Assembly: GCF_026344005.1 (NCBI RefSeq)
Contig: NZ_JAPKNH010000003.1
Span: 434,001-498,000 of the forward strand
Direction: 5' to 3'
Length of the DNA: 64,000 nt
Source: Kaistia terrae
GTDB lineage: Bacteria; Pseudomonadota; Alphaproteobacteria; Rhizobiales; Kaistiaceae
Shown here: piece by piece, positions 30,031 to 38,622 of the stretch
Numbering within the stretch: position 1 is the stretch's first letter
How the letters are laid out: every line of letters starts with the position of its first letter
Notes under the pieces: model-generated
What the model saw: only the letters and a program-made list of their open reading frames with translations
What the model was told of the DNA's origin: nothing
Database searches by the model: none
Position numbers and translations under genes: made by a program

Positions 30031-31283
30031 AGTCCATATTCGGATCGCACCGGGCGCCTTGGCTCGCCGCGCTGCTCGTCATCGTGGCGATCGCCCTGCA
30101 AATGGTGGCCTGGTCGGCACTCCTGCAATACAATTTGCCCCGCGCCCAGGCGACGATCGAGGCGCAGCCGGCCCTCCGGAACTTCCTCGTCATGAGCGCG
30201 GATTTCGGTGAGTACAGGGACTACTATCGGGACTACCCCAAGCACCTTGGGGACATAACTCGCAGCAATATATTCAACGAATACTACAAGAGGCCGGCCT
30301 ACGGTCCGATATCCGGCGGCCTTTCCTTCATGCTCTCGAAATGGCCTGGCATCGACTATCCACGCTCGATGTTCCTCATCCTGTCGTTCTATGCGAGCCT
30401 AGCCGGCACGCTCTTCTTCTGGCTGATGCGGCGGACAGGCTTGGACCTGCCGCTCGCCACCACAATGACCGCGATCGGCGTCTTCAGCTTCGGCTGGCTC
30501 AGCGTGTTCTCCGTCCCGGAAAGCTATTCGCTTGCCGTTTGCGGCATCCTGGCGTGCCTGTTGTCCGGGAGCAGCTTTGTCGTCGAGCGCGAGCTGCGCC
30601 CCGGTTCGGCGGTCCGTCATGCCGTAGTCGCCGGCTTGAGCACATGGCTCTACCTGCCGGCGGCGGCAGCAACCGTACTGCTCCTGCCGGCGCTGCGCTC
30701 ACGACGTCAATGGATAACTGTGCTAGCGCCTGCGCTGGCAATTGCCGCGGTAATCGGCTACGGACCACATTTGCTCTACCAAGGTGAATCCGCCCAACTA
30801 CAGTTGGACTACGCTAAGAAGTGGATGACCCTTGGCAACTTCATCGATCCTGCGACAATATCGAAAGTCTTTTTCTCCTTCATATTCTTCTCGATCGTCG
30901 CTCCGGTTCCGGACTTTGTTGCCGCGAGCCCGGATCCGTCCATCCGTTTCGCCGGCACCCATTGGCTCGCCGTCTGCCTCCTCGGTGCCCAGGCGGCTTT
31001 CCTGATCTATCTGACCGTCAGCAGTCATCTCGTCCGCATCGCGGGCGTGGCTGCGTTCTTCGCGATCCTGATGGCCTTCCACATCTACTTCAACCCGCAC
31101 GAAGTGTTGCTTTATCTTTCGCCGATCGTCCCCGTCCTCTTGCTCGGAACGGCAATGCTCCTGGTCGACTTCCTTCGGACCCGGCCGCAGGCTCCGCGAC
31201 TGGGGCCTCGCATCAGCGTCGGCCTCTTTCTGTTCGCCGCCCTGCTCTCCTTCACCAACCTGAGAGCCACGCTCGGCATCTAA
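30027..31283 (+). CDS. Polytopic inner-membrane protein (GT-C or PMT-like)
   Basis: 418 residues from a TTG that overlaps the previous stop (TTGA, 30027-30030). About 10 hydrophobic helices. The first long loop carries DFGEYRDYYRDYPKHLGDI, and ENEYYK-like FNEYYKRPAYGPISGGLSF follows; acidic first loops of this type are typical of GT-C glycosyltransferases, but no family-defining motif is certain. The last helices contain HIYFNPHEVLLYLSPIVPVL. It is the last gene of the coupled run that starts at 24578; the next gene is convergent. Confidence 0.6.
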   Translation: MKSIFGSHRAPWLAALLVIVAIALQMVAWSALLQYNLPRAQATIEAQPALRNFLVMSADFGEYRDYYRDYPKHLGDITRSNIFNEYYKRPAYGPISGGLSFMLSKWPGIDYPRSMFLILSFYASLAGTLFFWLMRRTGLDLPLATTMTAIGVFSFGWLSVFSVPESYSLAVCGILACLLSGSSFVVERELRPGSAVRHAVVAGLSTWLYLPAAAATVLLLPALRSRRQWITVLAPALAIAAVIGYGPHLLYQGESAQLQLDYAKKWMTLGNFIDPATISKVFFSFIFFSIVAPVPDFVAASPDPSIRFAGTHWLAVCLLGAQAAFLIYLTVSSHLVRIAGVAAFFAILMAFHIYFNPHEVLLYLSPIVPVLLLGTAMLLVDFLRTRPQAPRLGPRISVGLFLFAALLSFTNLRATLGI

Positions 31284-31450
31284 GGTCCGTACTCAATTAG
31301 GAATAGGGCAGCGTTAGGCCAAAATCGCGCGCGGCAGGAGCCGACCGGTGGCTATCCTCGCCATCTTCCGCCGTGCCACGGCGACCGGGCGCAGCAGCGC
31401 AAAGCGCACGGGCCGTGCGATCCGCGCCCTCGCCGCCTCACGACAGGACC

Positions 31451-32449
31451 TCAGCGACCCGGGAGACCGTATCCCACCTGCTTCCTCTGCGGCCGTCCTT
31501 CCGCCAGCGAAGCCGCATCCTGGAACCCCTTTGCGAAGGAGAGTCGAAACGAGCTGTCGTAGAGCATCCCAAGACGATCATTCTCTGCCGGGTCGGAATC
31601 CAGCGCCTCCCGGGCACTCTGGTCGGCCTGCCTCGCGGTTCGCAGGATGTACCCGTAGTCGCGCCAGCACCGTTCCCAAAGCGCAATCGTTTCCTCGATC
31701 TGAAGATAATCGCGGATGATCGAAACGGGATGGAGCCGATGAAAATGGTGAGCTGCCACCCCCTGGCGATAGGAGCGGGTGCAGAACCCGTCGAAGGTGA
31801 CGCTACGAACCATTGTCGACTGCGCGGCGGGCTCATAGAACACTTCCAGTCCCAAGGAATTCAGGCGCCACCCGCACTCGATATCCTCATAGCCGAAATG
31901 GAATTCGGGCGTGAACATGCCGTTTTCGACGAGAAACGAACGCTTGCAGGATGATCGCCCACCCCAGAACTCGCGCCAGCCGTACTGCCGCGATGAAGAG
32001 AGGTTGGAATAAGAAAACAGGAGCCCGGCCCGATTGACGACATAGTCCATCACCGGCGACTTGGTTACTTCGGGCGCGAGATTCGTGTGGCCAAGTATGG
32101 CTTGTCTCGGTTCCGAATGCGTTTGGTGTGCATGAAAATGCGCACGAAGGGCATTGGGGTGTAGGGTGTCGTCGTCGTCGAGGAATACGACGATCGGAGC
32201 CTGCGCAGCGAAGACACCGATGTTCTTGACCGTGGCGATGCCGCTATGGCGCAACGTAAAGCATTTGATCGGCAGGATATTCCGATATCGATCGAGAATC
32301 GACAATGTATCGTCACTTGAGCCATCATTCACCACGATGACTTCAAATTTATCTCGCGCCAACGTCTGATTGACTAGAGCATCAAGCACCAGCGGCAGGA
32401 ATTCCGCGCGATTGAACGTTGTGAGGATCGCCGATATTTCAATGGCCAT
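31451..32449 (-). CDS. Family 2 glycosyltransferase
   Basis: 332 residues, cytosolic. Typical GT2 start (ISAILTTFNRAEFLPLVLDAL), nucleotide-binding VIVVNDGSSDDT (38-48) and the metal site FLDDDDTLHPNAL (DDDD at 91-94). The later FGYEDIECGWRLNSLGLEV holds the ED pair where the catalytic base lies in this family. It should transfer a sugar from a nucleotide donor to a growing surface glycan. Last gene of a minus-strand operon, 17 bp after the preceding stop at 32467. Confidence 0.88.
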   Translation of the reverse strand: MAIEISAILTTFNRAEFLPLVLDALVNQTLARDKFEVIVVNDGSSDDTLSILDRYRNILPIKCFTLRHSGIATVKNIGVFAAQAPIVVFLDDDDTLHPNALRAHFHAHQTHSEPRQAILGHTNLAPEVTKSPVMDYVVNRAGLLFSYSNLSSSRQYGWREFWGGRSSCKRSFLVENGMFTPEFHFGYEDIECGWRLNSLGLEVFYEPAAQSTMVRSVTFDGFCTRSYRQGVAAHHFHRLHPVSIIRDYLQIEETIALWERCWRDYGYILRTARQADQSAREALDSDPAENDRLGMLYDSSFRLSFAKGFQDAASLAEGRPQRKQVGYGLPGR

Positions 32450-32466
32450 GGTGATGACCCTGCTTG

Positions 32467-33180
32467 CTATACGAGGACATCGAGAACCCTGAAAGCATCG
32501 CTCTTCTGGACGTGACGATGGCGACCAAGCAACACCGTGGACTCGATCCGCGCATGGTCCCCGCTATAGGTGACGTTCGGCTTGCGAATGCGGTGGGCCG
32601 CCGCAACGCCGTCGACAATGCCCATCTTCAGGCCGGCCTCGGCTATGAGGACCGGCCAGATATAGTCGAGGCCCCATGCCATCTCGGTTGTTTGATCAAA
32701 GGGTATCAGCAAACGGGCCGCGTCGGCGCGCAGGCAGACAATAGGACCGATCTCGACAAAGTTCGTTCGACGCGCCGTTACGCCATCGCATTGCGCCGTA
32801 ATCAAATGATCGATGAAACTATCTCGAGTGCGCGCTGGCTGGAATAGGGCAAAATCCGCCCTGTCCGCGATGGAAATCAGATCGTCGAGGAAACCGGGCG
32901 CCAACTCGACATCGTCGTCCGTAACGACGATCCAATCAAACGCGTCGCAGTCGGCGAGCATCTGGTTGATGAGCTTGAAGCGGGCGGTCCGCTGCTTGAC
33001 GATACGATCCTCCGGAGAAATGATGCGAGCGTTGGGCGTAAGGGCGATCGCAGTCCAACGCTGGACCACGTTGAAGTGGCTCGCCGCCGCAAAGTTGGCG
33101 CGAATATGCTCGACGGTATTTTCGACATCTGCGAGATAGACCCCCACAGCCAGAATATTCGCCTTACCCGTTTCCATCAT
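32467..33180 (-). CDS. Small GT-A-like putative glycosyltransferase
   Basis: 237 residues. The fold order is NILAVGVYLADVENTVEHI, RWTAIALTPNARI and then WIVVTDDDVELAPGFLDDL with three aspartates at 88-90, a likely metal/nucleotide-sugar site. ETTEMAWGLDYIWPVLIAEA follows where GT-A enzymes place the acceptor site. It starts inside the stop of the upstream fusion gene (ATGA overlap 33177-33180). Specificity is unknown. Confidence 0.65.
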   Translation of the reverse strand: MMETGKANILAVGVYLADVENTVEHIRANFAAASHFNVVQRWTAIALTPNARIISPEDRIVKQRTARFKLINQMLADCDAFDWIVVTDDDVELAPGFLDDLISIADRADFALFQPARTRDSFIDHLITAQCDGVTARRTNFVEIGPIVCLRADAARLLIPFDQTTEMAWGLDYIWPVLIAEAGLKMGIVDGVAAAHRIRKPNVTYSGDHARIESTVLLGRHRHVQKSDAFRVLDVLV

Positions 33181-35675
33181 CGAAATAGGCTCTCAACTTT
33201 GGCGGAAAGCGCCTGAACTGAGAAACGATCCTCAATGAATCGGCGCCCATCTGCCTGCATGGCGCGCCAGAGCACGTCGTCGTCCAGCAGGGCAACGATC
33301 TGCGCGGCAAAACCTTCGGGCGTGTCGGATTGCAGGAAGTGACTATTGGACTCCGTCTGCATTCCCTCCACCGCAATGCTAGTGCCTACCACAGGCAATC
33401 CGTTGGCCATCGCCTCGCCAACCTTCCCCTTGACCCCCGCGCCATAGCGCAAGGGCGCCACGCAGACACGAGCCGCCTCGTAGAGTGGACGCAAATCCTT
33501 GACGTACCCCAGAACCGAAACATTCGGCTTCTTGGCGAGCCGCAGGATCTCCTCATCGGGATTGCTGCCCACAATCGTGAAATGGGTGTCGGGATGCGCA
33601 GCACGGACCAATGGAAAGATGCTCTCGACGAACCATTTGACGGCATCTCCGTTCGGCTGGTGCCAGAAGCCGCCGACGAAGAGGATTCCCTTTCTCAGCT
33701 CCGGACCTTCCGGGGGAGAGGCTGGCAGGGAAAATATATTCGGCAGGGTTTGGATGTTGGCGAGCGGCGCCAATTTCAGCAGTTCGCCCTTTTCGTCGTC
33801 GCTGATGGCAATCGTGATGTCCGCCTCGTTGGCGAGCCAGACTTCACGCTGCTGCATTTCTTCGGCCATCGCCCCGATGTCCGCATCGCCCTTCAGCTGC
33901 GCTTCGCGCCGCATGCGCACGGCGTGAAAATCCACCATATCATACAGAACCGTCGCCTCCGGGCGCGCCTGGCGTATGATCGGAAGAAACGCTTCCGCGA
34001 CCATCGGAAATGACAGGAAGGCGTCCGATAGCATCACGTCGGGCCGGGAAAGCGCGCGCTCAAGTTCCCCGCGGCCGTAGAGAATTTCCCTGACGCCAAC
34101 GTCGTAAAGTGCCTTCTCGTAGCGGGTGCGCCCCTCTGCAGTACCCAGTGCGCCAGGAAGACTGCGCTTCTCAAAATGCGAACAGAAAAGGATCGGCCGC
34201 CCCTTCCCGGCAACCAGTTCGATCAGCGTCTTGAGACGAAGTGCACCACTGCTCTGATCGAACATTGGCGGCATGTCGGAGCAGATCAGGATCGCCGCAT
34301 CATCAGGCGGCACGGATCGGGCAAGCATCAGCGTTTGCCTGGCTCTCGCGCGATCCGAGATATTGTATTTGTAGATGAAGTCGTGAAACGCGGGCCGAGG
34401 CGTTCCGTCGCTTCGGAATACCAGCTGCCTCGCCCAGGGGCGCGGCTTGCGCCGGCTGAACAACAGCTTGCGCAACCAGCCGCGCGGCTTCCCGTTCTTG
34501 TGAAAGCCTACGCGAACGAACGGTCGCCGGAGGAGGCGAGTCAGGCTTCTGGGCAAGTGCGCGATTCGATAGCTGAGGGCCCGTTCACGCCGCGCGATCT
34601 TATCCCGCAACTGAGCGATTTCATGGCCCTGAGTGGCGACCTGCTGCTGCAAGTAGTCATTGTCAGCCAGAAGCGACGTCTGTAACTTGAGTATGGCCTG
34701 ATATTTCTCGCGTAGATCGCGATCGGCAACAGAGATCTCCGTGTGTACCACATCTTGTTCTGCGGCACGAAGGACAACCTCCGGATCGACAGCGAATGGC
34801 GCTGCGTTCAAAATAGGAGACAGTGTCGGCTTTCGCATGCCGCCTTTCTTGCTCACTTCGTAGCTCTTTCGACCTTCTCTCAATGTATGCACAAAACTGG
34901 GTTCTGTGAGGAGGCTCGCAGCGAAGTCAAACCATTGAAATGGGTATTCCGTGTGGCCGTCAGCATAGAAAGCAAACGGCCTATCAAACGCGCAGGCGAT
35001 CATAGCAGCGTAAAGCGATCCAGCGAGAACGAACGAGGCGCTCGCGATATCGTCGATGTGCTCCCGCAGTCTCACCAAACCAAAATCAACAGCCGGGCGC
35101 ACGACTAGGTCAACTCCAGTCAAGGCGATCAGCGTAGCGTCGGACGTGTTATCAAGACGATGCGGAACACAAATTGCCTTGTCTTCCGTGGCAACCTGCA
35201 AGCTGACATTATGAAAAAGTGGCAGCAGAAGAGTCGGATCCCCCATGGGCGTAGACGGAGGAAGGCCCAGAACATCACGAGTGAGCGGACCGCGCACGCC
35301 ACGAGATACCGAGCGCCTTCCGATTTCTACGCCGAGCGCAGTATTGTCGCGCTTGCCGCTGCCCCAGAAAACAACGTCATCTGCAGCCCCTTGTCCCGAG
35401 CCGTCCTCGCCGGCGAAGGGGAAATCTTCTATCAGACCGCCGGCCTGCCATAATCGACTGGCCCAGTCCTGACCGGACGAGATCAGCGATACGAGTACAT
35501 AGGCACCGATAGCCGCCCCAACATCGTGCATGCCAGCCCCATCCAGCATCCGCTGGTGGCTGCTTCGAAGATCCTCCGAATTGAATGCCTTCTCATCCCG
35601 CCGAGCAGCTAACGGATCGGGATCATACGCGACATCAATACTGTACAAAGAAGATCGATCTGGGTCACTTATCAT
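33177..35675 (-). CDS. Polysaccharide pyruvyltransferase-GT4 glycosyltransferase fusion
   Basis: 832 residues, unusually long. Residues about 45-290 look like a polysaccharide pyruvyl transferase: MHDVGAAIGAYVL, DDVVFWGSGKRDN, VRGPLTRDVLGL, MGDPTLLLPLF and a late HIDDIASASFVLAGSLYAAMIACAF with the expected Ser/His region. Residues about 320-375 are a coiled coil (EKYQAILKLQTSLLADNDYL onward). Residues about 455-832 form a GT4-type GT-B domain with LFVGGFWHQPNGDAVKWF, VLGYVKDLRPLYEAARVCVAPL and KGKVGEAMANGLPVVGTSIA, including the EX7-like glutamate. It likely adds both a sugar and a pyruvate ketal or charge to a glycan, joined in one polypeptide. Confidence 0.78.
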   Translation of the reverse strand: MISDPDRSSLYSIDVAYDPDPLAARRDEKAFNSEDLRSSHQRMLDGAGMHDVGAAIGAYVLVSLISSGQDWASRLWQAGGLIEDFPFAGEDGSGQGAADDVVFWGSGKRDNTALGVEIGRRSVSRGVRGPLTRDVLGLPPSTPMGDPTLLLPLFHNVSLQVATEDKAICVPHRLDNTSDATLIALTGVDLVVRPAVDFGLVRLREHIDDIASASFVLAGSLYAAMIACAFDRPFAFYADGHTEYPFQWFDFAASLLTEPSFVHTLREGRKSYEVSKKGGMRKPTLSPILNAAPFAVDPEVVLRAAEQDVVHTEISVADRDLREKYQAILKLQTSLLADNDYLQQQVATQGHEIAQLRDKIARRERALSYRIAHLPRSLTRLLRRPFVRVGFHKNGKPRGWLRKLLFSRRKPRPWARQLVFRSDGTPRPAFHDFIYKYNISDRARARQTLMLARSVPPDDAAILICSDMPPMFDQSSGALRLKTLIELVAGKGRPILFCSHFEKRSLPGALGTAEGRTRYEKALYDVGVREILYGRGELERALSRPDVMLSDAFLSFPMVAEAFLPIIRQARPEATVLYDMVDFHAVRMRREAQLKGDADIGAMAEEMQQREVWLANEADITIAISDDEKGELLKLAPLANIQTLPNIFSLPASPPEGPELRKGILFVGGFWHQPNGDAVKWFVESIFPLVRAAHPDTHFTIVGSNPDEEILRLAKKPNVSVLGYVKDLRPLYEAARVCVAPLRYGAGVKGKVGEAMANGLPVVGTSIAVEGMQTESNSHFLQSDTPEGFAAQIVALLDDDVLWRAMQADGRRFIEDRFSVQALSAKVESLFR

Positions 35676-36025
35676 CTACGATAACCAATATGTGGTTCTG
35701 AAATCGAAAATATTGCGTTCTCATGCGCAGCCGAAAGCAGCGGCTATCTGGACAATCGCCACAGAACCGGAATTTATTGATTGCGCCAAAGGATCCCCAA
35801 CTTTTGAATTTATCCGGAAGTGCTCCGATGTCAATCAACTCCGACTGGCGCGACTTCTATATATGATAGACCACATCTGAGGCAGATCACGCCGTCTGAT
35901 CCAGCCCCGAGAACCTTTCCCCTCCCCGGCAAGACAAGCCCGCGCCGCCTCCAAGGCCCAGATTCCCCTACGGCACCGCCTCGTCAACGAAACATCGTTC
36001 GGCTTCCGAACGCCGTCAGGGCAAA
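35676..36025. other. Intergenic region inside the minus-strand glycan operon
   Basis: 350 bp between the GT32-like gene and the fusion gene. AT-rich on its left half. It may hold a separate promoter for the fusion operon; none is clear. An open plus-strand frame over 35530-35880 is mostly antisense to the fusion gene and was not called. Confidence 0.35.
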
Positions 36026-36787
36026 TCAGGCACTTCGATCGCCGTCGCCTGAACCAAACAGCCCCAGGAGGCCCGCCTCCTCCAACACGGTAGCGAGATA
36101 GCTGCCGGGCGGAGGGCGATGGATCTTGTCGAATCCGATGCGATCGAAGGTTTCATTCCAGAGATGAAGCATGTCGGACTGCGAAATCTGCTCTAGAACC
36201 CAGTCGAGCCGCTGCGGATCAAACAACGCCGCCGATTCCAGATAGTGGACCGGATACAGGGTGCTGCTTGGCCTCGACCACTCTTCTAGGCCATATTCCG
36301 CGACGACCTGTGTAAACAGCCCTGGACCGAGATCGCCAAAACGGCTGACATTCCGTCTTTCCCAACAATATTCGGCCGCAAGCCGCATGGCCTCATGCCC
36401 TGCAGGGAAGCGCAGCACTGCAACATTATGAAACTGAGCATCCTGTCTGGCGAAGAGGATTTCCGATTCCAACAGGCTGAGGCTGGCATTGAGACACAAG
36501 ACATCCGTATCAACCCAGCAACAGCCGGTCTCATACACAAGGCGATAGCGGAACATGTTGGAAAAAGCGGATACTTTGGGCGTCGGCATTTCGTTGTAGA
36601 AGAAGATCTTATCCTTGGGATATATTTCGGATGCCGACCTCACTTTACAGCCGTCTGGGGCATTGATTTCGAGATCGTAACTGAAAAGATCAAATGAATG
36701 GCCGGCCTTAATGAAGCTCGAGATGCAGAGATGTTCGTACGCACTCAGCGGCTGTCCGTACCAGAAGGAAGCGAACTGGACCATCAC
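36026..36787 (-). CDS. GT32-like glycosyltransferase (DxD sugar-binding region)
   Basis: 253 residues. The key block FSNMFRYRLVYETGCCWVDTDVLCL has the Arg, Tyr-Glu-x-Gly and DTD (DxD) order of the Gly_transf_sug/GT32 family, which includes OCH1-type mannosyl- and galactosyltransferases. QFASFWYGQPLSAYEHLCISSFIKAGH is the typical start of such enzymes. A C-terminal LHLWNETFDRIG provides the conserved His-x-x-Asn. Translation is coupled to the upstream methyltransferase-like gene (ATGA overlap at 36784-36787). Confidence 0.78.
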   Translation of the reverse strand: MMVQFASFWYGQPLSAYEHLCISSFIKAGHSFDLFSYDLEINAPDGCKVRSASEIYPKDKIFFYNEMPTPKVSAFSNMFRYRLVYETGCCWVDTDVLCLNASLSLLESEILFARQDAQFHNVAVLRFPAGHEAMRLAAEYCWERRNVSRFGDLGPGLFTQVVAEYGLEEWSRPSSTLYPVHYLESAALFDPQRLDWVLEQISQSDMLHLWNETFDRIGFDKIHRPPPGSYLATVLEEAGLLGLFGSGDGDRSA

Positions 36788-38010
36788 ATCCCCCTTATTC
36801 TACGCCGAATCTGGCGCATTGCCGTACGTACGCGCCCATAGAGGGACCGATCATACTTATCGAGATATAATTTGAGATCGCCAAGTCGATGATCGAGCCT
36901 GCCAATATGCGCTCGCAGATCCGCATTCTCGATCATCATCTCGTTGTGACGCAGGCTGAGATCCTCGTATTCGGAGAGCTTGTTCCCCAGGGTCTCCATC
37001 CTGGCGCGCAGGTTGTCGTTCTCCGACAAGATGTGGTGCGAGGCATGGTGCAGCAGGTCGTTCATCTCGCTGAGAATCGAGAGAGGGCCGCTCGGGTCGA
37101 GATAACGAGCCAACGGGCTCCCATTCCCGACCAAGAGCACGCCCATGCGCGCCTCGGCGCCGATCTCGATGAAGGGGTATCGCTGCGTCAGCGTCCGCCA
37201 GAGACGCCAGGTGCCGAACTCGGAGGCGAACTGCTCCATATCGCGAAACAGAATTATGCCATCGGACGACATCTTGGAAAGCCAGACTTCGAAATCGCGG
37301 CGCAACGCCCTGACAGTGGCGAGGCTTCCGACGAACAGCATGTCGATCGAGCCGCCCTCGAGCCTGATCCCGGCACTATCGACATCGAAGCGCCAGTCAC
37401 CGGTCGCGTCAGCATGGCAGCGTGCGAGATCGGCATCGCGGGGCGGAGATCCGGACGCTTCCCAACTGGGCGCCTGGTGGGACGCGGAACGCGGGCCAAT
37501 TCCGATGCACTGGCAGTCACCACCCACAGCTCGAATCGCACCGAACAGCGCCTGAAAGCCGGAGTCATCCTCTGCATCCATACAGGCAAATCGACGCGGC
37601 CTGGCCAAAGTAACAAGTGCAGACCAATAGGTTCCGATCGCGCGGGGGGACTCAGAGAAGGAACTCGCGACGGTCGGATCGGACGCCCGCAGCGCCGCGG
37701 CGAGATCTGAGACGCTCAGCGGACCGTGGTCACGATCCGCGAGGCGCGAAACAATATCAAACTCGCAGTCGACAGGACGCCCATCCACGACTTCAACGAC
37801 CGCAGCTGCCTCCTCATGCACTGTCTTGGACCTCCCCAATCCCACCACTACAAAAGTGTGGCTAGCATATCTCCGGTAGAACGAAAAGTGCACCGACCGG
37901 AGGGCGCGGGCCGAACGACAGGGCCGGACTCGGCGCCCTCCTTGGAAGATTGCCCGCGCCGCCCGGTTACGCCGAAATGCGGCTGCCGGCTCGATTGATG
38001 GCGCATCCAA
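36784..38010 (-). CDS. Methyltransferase-like protein with C-terminal coiled coil
   Basis: 408 residues as drawn. The centre resembles a class I methyltransferase of the Methyltransf_24 type seen in glycan loci: IGTYWSALVTLARPRRFACMD (SAM site position), GGSIDMLFVGSLATVRALRRDFEVWLSKMSSDGIILFRDM (the ID-LxFxDG-like core). The glycine motif of SAM binding is weak. Residues about 320-390 are a coiled coil (LRARMETLGNKLSEYEDLSL and on), similar in style to the coiled coil in the fusion protein. The first 50-60 residues are Arg-rich and may be non-coding; a GTG near 37821 is an alternative start. Confidence 0.55.
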   Translation of the reverse strand: MDAPSIEPAAAFRRNRAARAIFQGGRRVRPCRSARALRSVHFSFYRRYASHTFVVVGLGRSKTVHEEAAAVVEVVDGRPVDCEFDIVSRLADRDHGPLSVSDLAAALRASDPTVASSFSESPRAIGTYWSALVTLARPRRFACMDAEDDSGFQALFGAIRAVGGDCQCIGIGPRSASHQAPSWEASGSPPRDADLARCHADATGDWRFDVDSAGIRLEGGSIDMLFVGSLATVRALRRDFEVWLSKMSSDGIILFRDMEQFASEFGTWRLWRTLTQRYPFIEIGAEARMGVLLVGNGSPLARYLDPSGPLSILSEMNDLLHHASHHILSENDNLRARMETLGNKLSEYEDLSLRHNEMMIENADLRAHIGRLDHRLGDLKLYLDKYDRSLYGRVRTAMRQIRRRIRGM

Positions 38011-38146
38011 ATCACGCTAGCATAGGTTGCGCATCCCCCCGAAGCTAAGGGGCTAATGCCGGTGGCCTAGACGAACGCGGCAGCGGGACAGCCCGGAGCT
38101 CCCCATGCAGCCGACGTGCAACGGCTCGAACGTCGGGGGAATTTTC

Positions 38147-38572
38147 ATGTCGCCAGTTCTAGGCAGTCTCATTCTGCTGAGTGTCGCACTTTCGTCCGGG
38201 GCCCAATTGCTCCTCAAAATGGGCATGTCTCTCCCCGCCATGCAAACCAAGCTGGACGGCGCGGACTTCATGCAGGCAATCCTTGCTATCGCCACCTCCC
38301 CGGCGGTCCTTGCGGGGATTTTTTTCTTTGGGCTGAGCGTATTTGCTTGGCTATTCGTTCTATCTCGGGTAGCTATCTCTACGGCATATCCATTCGTCGC
38401 CCTTGGGATTGTGACGACCGTCTTGGGGGGACGGTTCATTTTCGGCGAGCAGCTGTCTCTGCTGAAATTGATGGGGGTCGCGACCATCCTCGCCGGCATC
38501 CTGATGGTCGGAGTGGCCGCCAGTCGTGAAGTGCAAACGTCCGCCCAATCCAGATCCAGCAGCAATGTTTAA
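38147..38572 (+). CDS. SMR/EmrE-like four-helix membrane protein
   Basis: 141 residues with four membrane helices: LGSLILLSVALSSGAQLLLK, SPAVLAGIFFFGLSVFAWLF, TAYPFVALGIVTTVLGG and LLKLMGVATILAGILMVGVAA. The QLLLK and VSTAYPFVALG-type motifs match EmrE-like transporters. In polysaccharide loci such proteins (compare ArnE/ArnF) are thought to flip undecaprenyl-phosphate sugars. The ATG at 38147 has GGGGGA 7-12 nt upstream; an upstream ATG at 38105 is in frame but poorer. The HAD-UbiA gene begins 50 bp downstream. Confidence 0.75.
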   Translation: MSPVLGSLILLSVALSSGAQLLLKMGMSLPAMQTKLDGADFMQAILAIATSPAVLAGIFFFGLSVFAWLFVLSRVAISTAYPFVALGIVTTVLGGRFIFGEQLSLLKLMGVATILAGILMVGVAASREVQTSAQSRSSSNV

Positions 38573-38622
38573 CGCTTCCCGGCCCTAAGAAGCCGGCATG
38601 TCCGTTTTCGGGGGAGGACGGG

